A program made the position numbers and the translations under genes. This document shows, piece after piece, positions 18,938 through 26,991 of a DNA stretch of 38,591 bases; position 1 is the first letter of the stretch; the number at the start of each line of letters is the position of its first letter. The DNA comes from Candidatus Bipolaricaulota bacterium. Lineage in GTDB: Bacteria; Bipolaricaulota; Bipolaricaulia; UBA7950; UBA9294. The notes under the pieces are model-generated. The model searched no databases, was not told the origin of the DNA, and saw nothing but the letters and a program-made list of their open reading frames with translations. The stretch is from assembly GCA_023132915.1 (NCBI GenBank), contig JAGLXM010000188.1:1-38591 (forward strand), given 5' to 3'.

Positions 18938-19235
18938 GGGGTCAGACCTTTATTCTTGGTGTTTTGTGATGGGCTGAGGAACCGGGGTCCAAGACCGTTT
19001 CCAGCATCTTTCTCTTTCAAAGGTTTCTTTCGACACCAAGCTGTACGCACGTGAGGCATGAATCCACATCAGCGGCAAGTATCTCGTTAATGTGAGTCCA
19101 GCGTCCAGCCTTGTCGCGATGGAAGCGCAGGAACCGCTCGATCCAGCACGCGTAGGCTTGCTCCGCTCGTGGGGAGTAGTGCTTCGCTCGGCAGTAGAGC
19201 TTCCCGCAATTCTGACGGAGAACATACTCGTCCAA
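18938..19235 (-). pseudogene. intI-like: Repeat unit U3: truncated integron-type tyrosine recombinase, N-terminal domain only
   Basis: MDEYVLRQNCGKLYCRAKHYSPRAEQAYACWIERFLRFHRDKAGRWTHINEILAADVDSCLTC then stop; resembles the IntI N-terminal HYSxRTEQAYxxWIRRFIxFH region. Confidence 0.65.
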
Positions 19236-19254
19236 CCAAGGGGCGGTTCTCGGG

Positions 19255-19587
19255 GAGATTCAATTGAGCAAGTCTACTTTAGGGGCAGGCGCAAGGAGGC
19301 CACCATAGGCAAGGCGGCGGGCGCAGGCAGCGCTGGCACAGTGTCTGCTCTCTGGGGCATCGGTTGTCCTACTGGACGAGCCGACGAATCACCTGGATTT
19401 GACGAGTACGCAGGTGATGGAAAGGGCTCTGGTGCACTTCCCCGGCGCGGTCGTCGTGGTCAGCCACGACCGCTTCTTCATAGACAAGGTCGCCACGAGG
19501 TTGCTGGCCTTCGAGGATGGAGGAAGCGTGCGCCAGGTCGCCGGGAACTGGACGATGTGGCAGGCTAGTGCGCCGTTCACTCAGTAG
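19255..19587 (+). pseudogene. C-terminal remnant of an ABC-F type ATPase
   Basis: QCLLSGASVVLLDEPTNHLDLTSTQVMERALVHFPGAVVVVSHDRFFIDKVATRLLAFEDG. Confidence 0.7.
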
Positions 19588-19804
19588 ATTAGGATTGCCC
19601 TCAGATGGTGATCCAGTCACGAGGCGTGAAGGACCTCCAGCTTCGCCACTGATTGGGGGAGTGTTCTCCTGGTCTGGCGGGCTTGCCGGAAGAGCCCCAT
19701 GGTTGTAGCATGATTTCCGTGAATAGCAAGGGCACATGGAGGCAATAGAAGATATGGAGAGACCGATAACAAGAGCCGAGTTGGCGGGAGGGATGAGTCA
19801 ACGC

Positions 19805-19839
19805 TACGCTGCAATCCCGCACAGTAGTCGTTGTTACTC
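19805..19839 (+). repeat. Diverged attI-like site D
   Basis: TACGCTGCAATCCCGCACAGTAGTCGTTGTTACTC aligns with the attI-like core; upstream GAATAGCAAGGGCACATGGAGG matches flanks of other units. Confidence 0.5.
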
Positions 19840-19855
19840 TACGGAGGATGGATAG

Positions 19856-20905
19856 TTGACGGCTCCAGATGTGCGTTGGGCATGCTCAGCCCAGGTGGAC
19901 CTCCTGGGATTCTCAGACCACCTGATGGTTGCGAATTGGGACATCAGGAACCGAATCGGTAGGCAGGCAATTGAGCGGCTGTCATCGCTAGAGGATGCGC
20001 TGCAGCTCTTTCAGAAGGAAAGGGAGAACCACCCCCAGCTATATCCGAGAGCACTGCAATACAGGCGTTTCAATGATACGCTATTCCTTGGGGTAGATGC
20101 CGAGCATCTCGAGCCGCCAACCGGCCAGACTACCTTGACCGGCGGTTATTCACTAAACGAATTGAAGAAACTACATCCTCAGAGCGGGCAAACGGTGCCC
20201 AAGGGTACCAGAGCGGAGTCTGGCGGTGATGTCGCGAAGTTCCTTGGGCTGGTGGCAAGAGTACACGAATACGTAAACCGACGCGAAACAGAAAACGACT
20301 TCCCAGGGTGTCGCACCGTGGTAGCTTCGGGATTACGTAGGCGCTTTAGTGACCGGAATGACGAAGACGATTTCTTTTCTGCCAATTTCGCAGTCTCAGC
20401 AGCGTTTGAAGCCGATAAGAGTGGCAGTTCCGGGGGGCTGAAAGGCGACAACCTATATGTTGAGCAGGACGTTGGGATGGCTATTTCATACTGCGAGCCC
20501 TGTCATGCTGTCTTGGGGTTTGCGAAGTTCGTGAGGACAGATTCGTCCCTCATCGACCCATACGAATACATCAAGACGCCGGAGAACATGGTCATGGGCT
20601 TCCTTCCAGGTGGTTTCTGGACCATTCCCGAACCCGTCACGCTAGAGATAATGAAGAAGAACCTTACATTCAGGCGCCTCAATCCAGCGGTGTTGACGAA
20701 TCTTCAGCTCCTTAGTGACTATCAACGACTGGCAACAGAGAGCGGAGAGTTTAACAAGTTGATAAGTAATTGCTTTTCGACTTCGACCCCGTCGGTGGAG
20801 GAGGTGAACGAATCGAGTCTCCCATTCGGGAAACACGAGTATCCGTTTCTATCGTTGGAGTTCAGTCTAGATGCACAGTACAGTGGCTATTTCGGTGAGG
20901 AGTAG
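19856..20905 (+). CDS. Unknown protein, first gene of a three-gene set
   Basis: 349-aa ORF, TTG start, after attI-like site D; VDLLGFSDHL and RFNDTLFLGVD are loosely reminiscent of class III cyclase-like folds. Confidence 0.55.
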   Translation: MTAPDVRWACSAQVDLLGFSDHLMVANWDIRNRIGRQAIERLSSLEDALQLFQKERENHPQLYPRALQYRRFNDTLFLGVDAEHLEPPTGQTTLTGGYSLNELKKLHPQSGQTVPKGTRAESGGDVAKFLGLVARVHEYVNRRETENDFPGCRTVVASGLRRRFSDRNDEDDFFSANFAVSAAFEADKSGSSGGLKGDNLYVEQDVGMAISYCEPCHAVLGFAKFVRTDSSLIDPYEYIKTPENMVMGFLPGGFWTIPEPVTLEIMKKNLTFRRLNPAVLTNLQLLSDYQRLATESGEFNKLISNCFSTSTPSVEEVNESSLPFGKHEYPFLSLEFSLDAQYSGYFGEE

Positions 20906-20917
20906 CTTAAGGACGTC

Positions 20918-21160
20918 ATGGCGTCAGATCCTATTCCGCGAGGCAAGAAACAAGCTTTGACCCTACTTCCGCATGGCCCCGAGCATGTGGCGTTGATTCC
21001 GAACCTACCGCCGCTTCATGCTGTGGCATTTGGCCCTTGGGGGCGCTCTCAACAGCCCGTTGTCTTTGCGGTTCCGTTTGATCCTGGGAAGTTCGAGATG
21101 CCTGAGGGGTCTTCCGTCATAGAGGGCGCTGGCAAGTCTTTGACGATAGAGGTGCGCTGA
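20918..21160 (+). CDS. Small unknown protein
   Basis: 80-aa ORF closely spaced between the two neighbours, same strand. Confidence 0.4.
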   Translation: MASDPIPRGKKQALTLLPHGPEHVALIPNLPPLHAVAFGPWGRSQQPVVFAVPFDPGKFEMPEGSSVIEGAGKSLTIEVR

Positions 21161-21188
21161 ATCGAGCCAAGGAGGATAGAGGGCAACG

Positions 21189-22046
21189 ATGTCGCGGAAA
21201 ACGATACCCAAGAGAATCGAGGCGAAGCTACTGGCCCTAAGCTGTCGGCGGTGCGCGGTCTGCTACGGTCTCTTGGAGGATGACAGCAGAAAGACAGGGC
21301 AAATTGCCCATCTCGACGGCGACTCTTCCAATAACGAGCTAGACAATCTATGCTTCCTCTGCTTGGAGCACCATGATGAGTATGATTCGACCACGAGTCA
21401 ATCCAAAGGTCTGACCAAGTTTGAAGTGATGGCCTATCGTACGAAGCTGTATGAGCGGAATCGATCTGGAGTAGCCATCGGGGGGCACGCCAATGGCACT
21501 CTCCGCCAAGTCTGCCGCAATGCTTGGCATGCTGGACGAGGCTATGCTGCGTGTCTCAACCACCTTGAGGAGGGATTCACCTCCAGCCTTCGTGGACTGA
21601 TTGCACAGACCCAACCGTTTCTATTGGCTCTGCAGGTTGGAGTTGATCTGGCCGACGAGTTCAAGGATATCGACTGCGAGATTGGTGAAGCTCCGCCTAT
21701 TGCCATGAGGATACACTCGGAGCTGAAAGCACGGTACGGTCCTGGTGTGGCCTATCTCTACACGCTTGCCGAGAACATCGGCGGGTCGACAGGCATTCTG
21801 AAGAAGCTGGCCGAGGATAGCGACTACCGGGGAATGCTGAAAGCGCGGGGACTTGGGGCTGCGAATCTTACAGCGGTGCTTGACGAAGCGGTCCAGGCCA
21901 GTTCTGGTCTGCCTGCTACGCTGAAGAGTGAGTGGGTGGCGATTGTCGGCCGGCTCAACCTCGGGGAGTACGATGACCTGCCTGTTCGGATCGAGTCCTG
22001 GCGACGAAGCGTCAGATCCATCTTTGAAACAAACGCTGCTGCCTAG
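21189..22046 (+). CDS. HNH endonuclease-domain protein
   Basis: CRRCAVCYGLLEDDSRKTGQIAHLDGDSSNNELDNLCFLCLEHHDEYDSTTSQSKGLT. Confidence 0.75.
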   Translation: MSRKTIPKRIEAKLLALSCRRCAVCYGLLEDDSRKTGQIAHLDGDSSNNELDNLCFLCLEHHDEYDSTTSQSKGLTKFEVMAYRTKLYERNRSGVAIGGHANGTLRQVCRNAWHAGRGYAACLNHLEEGFTSSLRGLIAQTQPFLLALQVGVDLADEFKDIDCEIGEAPPIAMRIHSELKARYGPGVAYLYTLAENIGGSTGILKKLAEDSDYRGMLKARGLGAANLTAVLDEAVQASSGLPATLKSEWVAIVGRLNLGEYDDLPVRIESWRRSVRSIFETNAAA

Positions 22047-22286
22047 ATGGGAAGTTCAGGGGACGCATACCCTAATCCGCAAGAATCAGATCTTCACCCT
22101 ATTTCGCGACGAAGCGCCTGAGAGGCTGTTCATGATCCGTCGTGTCAGATCATCGATGCTAGATGGTTCGCACCGTCAGGATTGCCCGGAGTGTGGGCCG
22201 GGGTTCGCACCCCACCCGACGTGGTGTGAGGGGAGAGATAGCGTGTACGTCCCCCGGGTTCCCCTCGTCGAAAGGGAGCTGGTCGA

Positions 22287-22856
22287 ATGGGAAACGGTTG
22301 GTACTACGTCCGAGTAGGTACAGCGCACGGGCCGGTGTCCTTGTCGGAGTTGAAGAAACTCGTGCGGGATGGTGAGTTGGTCGCATCCGATCTCGTCTGG
22401 CAAGATGGGATTACCGAGTGGGTCAGAGCGAGCTTGATTGAGGCGCTATTCCCCCGCGCTGATCGACCCTCGACTCCACCTCTGCCGCTTGCCGAGGCGG
22501 TTGGAGAGGAGGTCGCTGTCCCAACTGAAGGCTCTCTGCCTGTTGAACTCCGGGCGAAGGCCGAGCACAACCACCTGCAGGCAGTGTTCAAGCTCAACGA
22601 GTGCCAGGCCTATCTCAGAGTCTATGGCAACCGACTTGCCCAGGCTGCCCGGGACGGCTTGGAGTTCATAGACGCGGCTCTGGAGCTAGATCAGGGGGCA
22701 TCCCGCTACTGGAATGCAAAAGGGTTGCTCCTCACCGACGGATTGGGCGAGCACCAGAGGGCGCTTGACTGCTTCAAACGTGCACTGGAGCTGGAACCGG
22801 ACTCAATCGTTGTCAGGCAGAACATCCGGAACACAGAGCAGCAAGAACGGGCGTGA
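22287..22856 (+). CDS. GYF_2-like domain plus TPR-type protein
   Basis: WYYVRVGTAHGPVSLSELKKLVRDGELVASDLVWQDGITEWVRAS, then TPR-like helices. Confidence 0.7.
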   Translation: MGNGWYYVRVGTAHGPVSLSELKKLVRDGELVASDLVWQDGITEWVRASLIEALFPRADRPSTPPLPLAEAVGEEVAVPTEGSLPVELRAKAEHNHLQAVFKLNECQAYLRVYGNRLAQAARDGLEFIDAALELDQGASRYWNAKGLLLTDGLGEHQRALDCFKRALELEPDSIVVRQNIRNTEQQERA

Positions 22857-22892
22857 ATGGGCTGGGAAGTCGGGGGCCTTAGGGGGGCCTTA

Positions 22893-23204
22893 GGGTCAGA
22901 CCTTCATTCTTAGGATCTCCTCATCTCAAGGAGCTGAGGCCCGATCTTTGACTCCGAATCATAACCAAAGTAACCAAAGGGGTCAAACCTTCATTCTTCG
23001 CATCTCCTCCGTTCAGGGCGAGTAGTGCTTTGCTCAGCAGGCCAGATGGACTTGCTCGAACAGCTTCATGGCTGTATGATGTCATGCACGAATAGCAATG
23101 TCAATATGAGGAGATGGAAAGCAGGTTAGAATGGTCGGGAACGGAAGTAGCGGCGAACGGCGCTCGTCGGCGCTATGGTGCAGATTTGCACACTAATCAT
23201 TATT
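22893..23204. repeat. Repeat unit U4: two GGGGTCARACCTT copies, shorter delta-intI 5' end, attI-like site (23174-23204)
   Basis: Sequence from about 23008 matches U1 by eye; GGGTCAGACCTT at 22893 and GGGGTCAAACCTT at 22979. Confidence 0.65.
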
Positions 23205-23251
23205 AGGCCGCATTTGAATATAATTAACTTGTTTTCGTCGAGGAAAAGTCA

Positions 23252-23812
23252 ATGGAGCTGTTTCCAAACTTAGAAATCGGATTGTTCAACGGATGGGTAC
23301 TGATTGTCCTCTTCTTTGGGGCTTATGGGATCATGTTGATATTCTTCCCCAAAAATGCGATTGCGAGGCTATATGACCGATCGGGTCAGAGAGAGCATCA
23401 GCTACTCCGCCGCTTATTTGGAGTGATCTTAGTATTGATGTGGTTCATTTTTGTGAGTTTGACCCCCCTGAAAATTGGTGATGTAGTGTTTATGATAGGA
23501 ATTTCAATATATTCCCTTGGGTTGATTGGATTTGTAATTGCCCTTGACAATTTCAAAAACACTCCGGTTGATCAGCCAGTTACAAGTGGGCTCTATAGGA
23601 TCTCACGGCACCCTCAGCAATTGGCCGTCTCCGTATCCTTCCTGGGGATAGGCATTGCCATAGGATCATGGCCAGCATTGGCATTCATGATCCTTGGTGT
23701 GATTGGAGCTCATTTTATAATCCTCGCGGAAGAGGAAGCTTGCCTGGAACAGTATGGTGAGTCGTATAAGAACTATATGGAACGTATTCCTCGGTATTTT
23801 TTGTTCTTCTGA
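23252..23812 (+). CDS. Isoprenylcysteine methyltransferase-family-like membrane protein
   Basis: ISRHPQQLAVSVSFLGIGIAIGS...EEEACLEQYGESYKNYMERIPRYFLF. Confidence 0.75.
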   Translation: MELFPNLEIGLFNGWVLIVLFFGAYGIMLIFFPKNAIARLYDRSGQREHQLLRRLFGVILVLMWFIFVSLTPLKIGDVVFMIGISIYSLGLIGFVIALDNFKNTPVDQPVTSGLYRISRHPQQLAVSVSFLGIGIAIGSWPALAFMILGVIGAHFIILAEEEACLEQYGESYKNYMERIPRYFLFF

Positions 23813-23897
23813 GATGGTTTCAAAATGATTATGGAGTGAATATGATTCACAGATTTGGTGTTGAATTTGCTTCCGAATTCACCGAATCGTAAATGCG

Positions 23898-24021
23898 GCC
23901 TAACGTCTCGCTGGAGGCGACCGGGGATGCGGCGCGATTTGCAGACAAAGTTGTATAATGGCGGTGCTGCAAGAGCAGGTAGTGGGGCGAGCCCTGGCGC
24001 CTCAGCTCGAGGCTGTTAGGC
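23898..24021 (+). repeat. Complete attC site (124 bp)
   Basis: GCCTAAC...GTTAGGC; AAATGCGGCCTAAC is the reverse complement of the cassette start TTAGGCCGCATTT. Confidence 0.8.
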
Positions 24022-24129
24022 GCACGCGACCGCAGTAAGGTGGCCACATAAGCAATGTTACATTGAGGTTGTCAATCAAGTGCATAGTTACAGACCAGGA
24101 GCTTGGGAGAATACAGAAGGGGAAGGGTG

Positions 24130-25371
24130 ATGGCGAAGGCATTCTTTCTCAATATCCCCGCGCACGGGCATATGAACCCGACCCTGCCGCTGGTGAGGGA
24201 GCTGGTCAATCGCGGTGAGACGATCATCTACTACACTGGCGAGGAATTCCGGGAAAAGGTTGAGACAGCGGGGGCCGAGTTTCGGACTTACGAGAGCTTG
24301 GGCGAGGCGGTGCGATTTCAGTTTGTGGGTTATGACGAGCGGTCGCCCAATATGGTTTTGATGGCGCGCATCATGATCCAATTTGCAGAAGACGTGCTCC
24401 CGCCGCTGCTCGATGTGCTCAGACGAGAGCAGCCGGACTACATTCTGCACGACTTTACCTGCATCTGGGGATTGCTGGCTGCTGAGATACTGGCTATTCC
24501 CGCCGTCGCCATCATCCCGCAGTTCCCCATCAACTATCAGACCCGCCCCGATCCCTATCCGGGGATGTGGCGCGATTTTCTCTGGAATTTCGTAGCCGGA
24601 ATCCCACACCTGGGACCTTTTAAGCGGGTTGCCAGACGCATCAGCGCAGCGTATGAGACACGGCCAATCACGCTGATGAACTTTATGTCCAATCACGAGG
24701 ACTTGAACATCGTCTTCACGTCACGCTACTTCCAGCCGAATGCAGAGGATTTTGACGAGAGCTTCGTGTTTGTGGGACCATCGATTGCACCGCGCGACGA
24801 GACGATTGACTTCCCGCTGGATTTCCCGGCCCATTGTACTGGCCCACTGGTCTATATCTCGCTGGGCACTACTATCTTCACCGCCAATGTGGCGTTCTAC
24901 CGGGCGTGCTTCCAGGCGTTCGGTGATACAGATAAGCGCGTGATTCTCTCGGCAGGTCAGTGGACCGACCCGGAGTCGCTGGCGGATGCGCCACCGAATT
25001 TCATCATCCGGCCATATGTGCCGCAGCTCGAAATCCTGAAGCTGGCAGATGTGTTCATCACGCATGGTGGGATGGGCAGCGTCAGCGAGGGGCTGCTCCA
25101 TAGCGTCCCGCTGATTGTCATTCCCCAGGCAGCGGATCAGCCATTTGTGGCCCAAAGGGTGAGGCGGCTTGGGGCAGGATACGTGCTATACAGGCAGCTG
25201 GCCCGTCCGGCGGAGCTGGATCGGCTGGTGGATGCCATCGTCGCTGATGAAAGCGTGCGCGCCGAGTGCAACCGGATCGCCGAGTCTTTCAAAGAGGCAG
25301 GTGGGTTCGTCAGGGCGGCGGATGTGATATTGGATTGCCTCTCAGCGCAGGCGAGGACGGCGCAAACGTAA
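24130..25371 (+). CDS. MGT-family (macrolide-type) UDP-glycosyltransferase
   Basis: NIPAHGHMNPTLPLVRELVNRG, FITHGGMGSVSEGLLHSVPLIVIPQAADQPFVAQRV. Confidence 0.88.
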   Translation: MAKAFFLNIPAHGHMNPTLPLVRELVNRGETIIYYTGEEFREKVETAGAEFRTYESLGEAVRFQFVGYDERSPNMVLMARIMIQFAEDVLPPLLDVLRREQPDYILHDFTCIWGLLAAEILAIPAVAIIPQFPINYQTRPDPYPGMWRDFLWNFVAGIPHLGPFKRVARRISAAYETRPITLMNFMSNHEDLNIVFTSRYFQPNAEDFDESFVFVGPSIAPRDETIDFPLDFPAHCTGPLVYISLGTTIFTANVAFYRACFQAFGDTDKRVILSAGQWTDPESLADAPPNFIIRPYVPQLEILKLADVFITHGGMGSVSEGLLHSVPLIVIPQAADQPFVAQRVRRLGAGYVLYRQLARPAELDRLVDAIVADESVRAECNRIAESFKEAGGFVRAADVILDCLSAQARTAQT

Positions 25372-25623
25372 ATGGCACCTTGAATTTCGCCCTTCGCCTA
25401 ACCCCGCGTGCAGCCGACCTGCTAATCGAGTGTCCTCTTGTTGCCAGGTTTCGTTTTTGCAGCGTTTTGGGTTCACGGGTGGTGTTACGAAATTCGAGGG
25501 ACATCTCTGAAAGCGCCCTGTTTGTCAAGTCATTCGTTCTCGATTTACCTCCGTAGTTGTCTTTCTGTCGTCCTTCCTTCGAGCCCGCTCTGCCGGAGGA
25601 AAAATCCCCCGCAAAGGTTGCGG

Positions 25624-25664
25624 TTGACAGTGACGACAATTTGTCTACAATTGAGGACGAAATG
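25624..25664 (+). promoter_or_regulatory. Promoter with operator-like palindromes before the MNT gene
   Basis: TTGACA-N16-TACAAT; GACAATTTGTC and GGACGAAATGTCC inverted repeats; ATG 10 nt after the -10. Confidence 0.6.
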
Positions 25665-26240
25665 TCCGCAAAGGGAATTGCCGAGACGCTCTTTCCTAAG
25701 ACGCGTCTTGCTGTGCTGAAGGAGCTGACAAACGCTGTTGATGAAGGCCTTCACCTGCGCGAGCTCGAACGTCGGACCGGCCTCGACAGCCGAGGGCTTC
25801 TCCGCGAGCTTCACGCGATGAGAGACGCCGGAATCCTGGCCGCAAAGCGTGTCGGCCGCCAGGTGATCTACCGACTGAATGGTTCCTGTCCGATTCATGA
25901 CGAACTACGCTCGATCGTGTTGAAGACGGTCGGCCTCGGGGACGTGCTGCGAGAGGCCCTTTCCCCATTTGCGGAGCGAATCGATTTGGCGTACGTCTAT
26001 GGCAGCCTGGCATCGGGTGAGGCTTCTGCTGAAAGCGACGTGGATGTCATGGTTGTCGGGACAGTCACGTTGCGCGAGTTGAGCGCATCGCTCCGAAAGG
26101 CGGGCTCGCTTCTGCGCCGTGAGATCAATCCAACGCTGTACCAGTCGGATGAGTATCAAGAGGCACTGAACACGCAGAATTCTTTTATCTCTCGTGTTCA
26201 CCAGGGACCGCGGATCGACCTGATCGGAGCGGCCACATGA
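25662..26240 (+). CDS. Winged-HTH + MNT-type minimal nucleotidyltransferase (antitoxin-like)
   Basis: N-terminal wHTH (LHLRELERRTGLDSRGLLRELHAMRDAGIL) and VYGSLASGEASAESDVDVMVVG. Confidence 0.8.
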   Translation: MSAKGIAETLFPKTRLAVLKELTNAVDEGLHLRELERRTGLDSRGLLRELHAMRDAGILAAKRVGRQVIYRLNGSCPIHDELRSIVLKTVGLGDVLREALSPFAERIDLAYVYGSLASGEASAESDVDVMVVGTVTLRELSASLRKAGSLLRREINPTLYQSDEYQEALNTQNSFISRVHQGPRIDLIGAAT

Positions 26241-26683
26241 GTCTTGACGACATGGTCCGTCGCGGTGAGCTTGAGCAATTACCGTCAACAGTGGGAGAGA
26301 TTCCTGCACTGCTGCAGACTATCAACCGTCGGATCGAGGATGCAACCAATCCGTCCAACCATCCCGAGACACGGCTGGAACAAGCCTACACAGCGATCCT
26401 GAATTGCGCCTTGGCCGCACTTCGTGCAGAAGGCACAAGACCAATCCGTGGGGCTGGGCAACACGTCCATACTCTCGAAAGCCTTCGTTTCACATTGGGC
26501 GTCGAGGAAGAACGTCTGGACTACTACCACACGTTGCGTTCACTCCGTCATCGCGGGCTCTACGAAGGCTTCACCGCTGTGTCCAAGAGCCGGGCCGAGG
26601 AAGCCGTAGATGAAGCTCGGTGGCTTCAAAGTCAGTTAGCGACGTGGCTGACTGGCCATAACCCTGAGCAGACAGAAGTGTAA
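26237..26683 (+). CDS. HEPN-like partner of the MNT protein
   Basis: Overlaps the MNT stop; helical protein ending RSLRHRGLYEGF...RAEEAVDEARWLQSQL. Confidence 0.6.
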   Translation: MSLDDMVRRGELEQLPSTVGEIPALLQTINRRIEDATNPSNHPETRLEQAYTAILNCALAALRAEGTRPIRGAGQHVHTLESLRFTLGVEEERLDYYHTLRSLRHRGLYEGFTAVSKSRAEEAVDEARWLQSQLATWLTGHNPEQTEV

Positions 26684-26818
26684 TTGCAGGCTGTGGAATT
26701 CCGGGGACATCTCTGAAAAGGCATGCCGTATCAAGTCTTCATACCTCGATTCACCTCCGAAGTAGCCTTGTCGCCATCCTTTCTTCAGCCTCAGTCTGTC
26801 GGAAGCATCTCTTCGCAG

Positions 26819-26878
26819 TTGGCATGATATAGAGCTCCTGGTATTATGTTGCGAGCTTGCAGAATAATTGCTGTATGG
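26819..26878 (+). promoter_or_regulatory. Promoter/attI-like element (copy B2) upstream of the ANT(6)-like cassette
   Basis: TTGGCA-N17-TATTAT, then ATGTTGCGAGCTTGCAGAATAATTGCTGTATGGG; same sequence recurs at 31551. Confidence 0.6.
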
Positions 26879-26893
26879 GCGGCACTGCGCGCC

Positions 26894-26974
26894 TCTCAAC
26901 AACGGATCCAGCGGACGGACTCCGTTGCGAGCAAGCTCGCGCTTCGTCCATCGCTGATCCGCGGCTCGTTAGCG
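26894..26974 (+). repeat. attC site nearly identical to that at 14306-14386
   Basis: CTCAACAACGGATCCAGCGGACGGACTCCGTTGCGAGCAAGCTCGCGC...GATCCGCGGCTCGTTAGCG. Confidence 0.7.
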
Positions 26975-26991
26975 TCACAAGAGGAAAACCC

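Noticed and set aside
16663-23204. Direct repeats considered as CRISPR or simple IS copies
   Set aside because: Units are 200-420 bp, encode an integrase N-terminus and no transposase, and end at cassette junctions. The delta-intI/attI explanation fits better.
24088-24696. 202-aa minus-strand ORF antisense to the glycosyltransferase gene
   Set aside because: No family signal, and the plus strand encodes a clear MGT glycosyltransferase. Chance antisense ORF.
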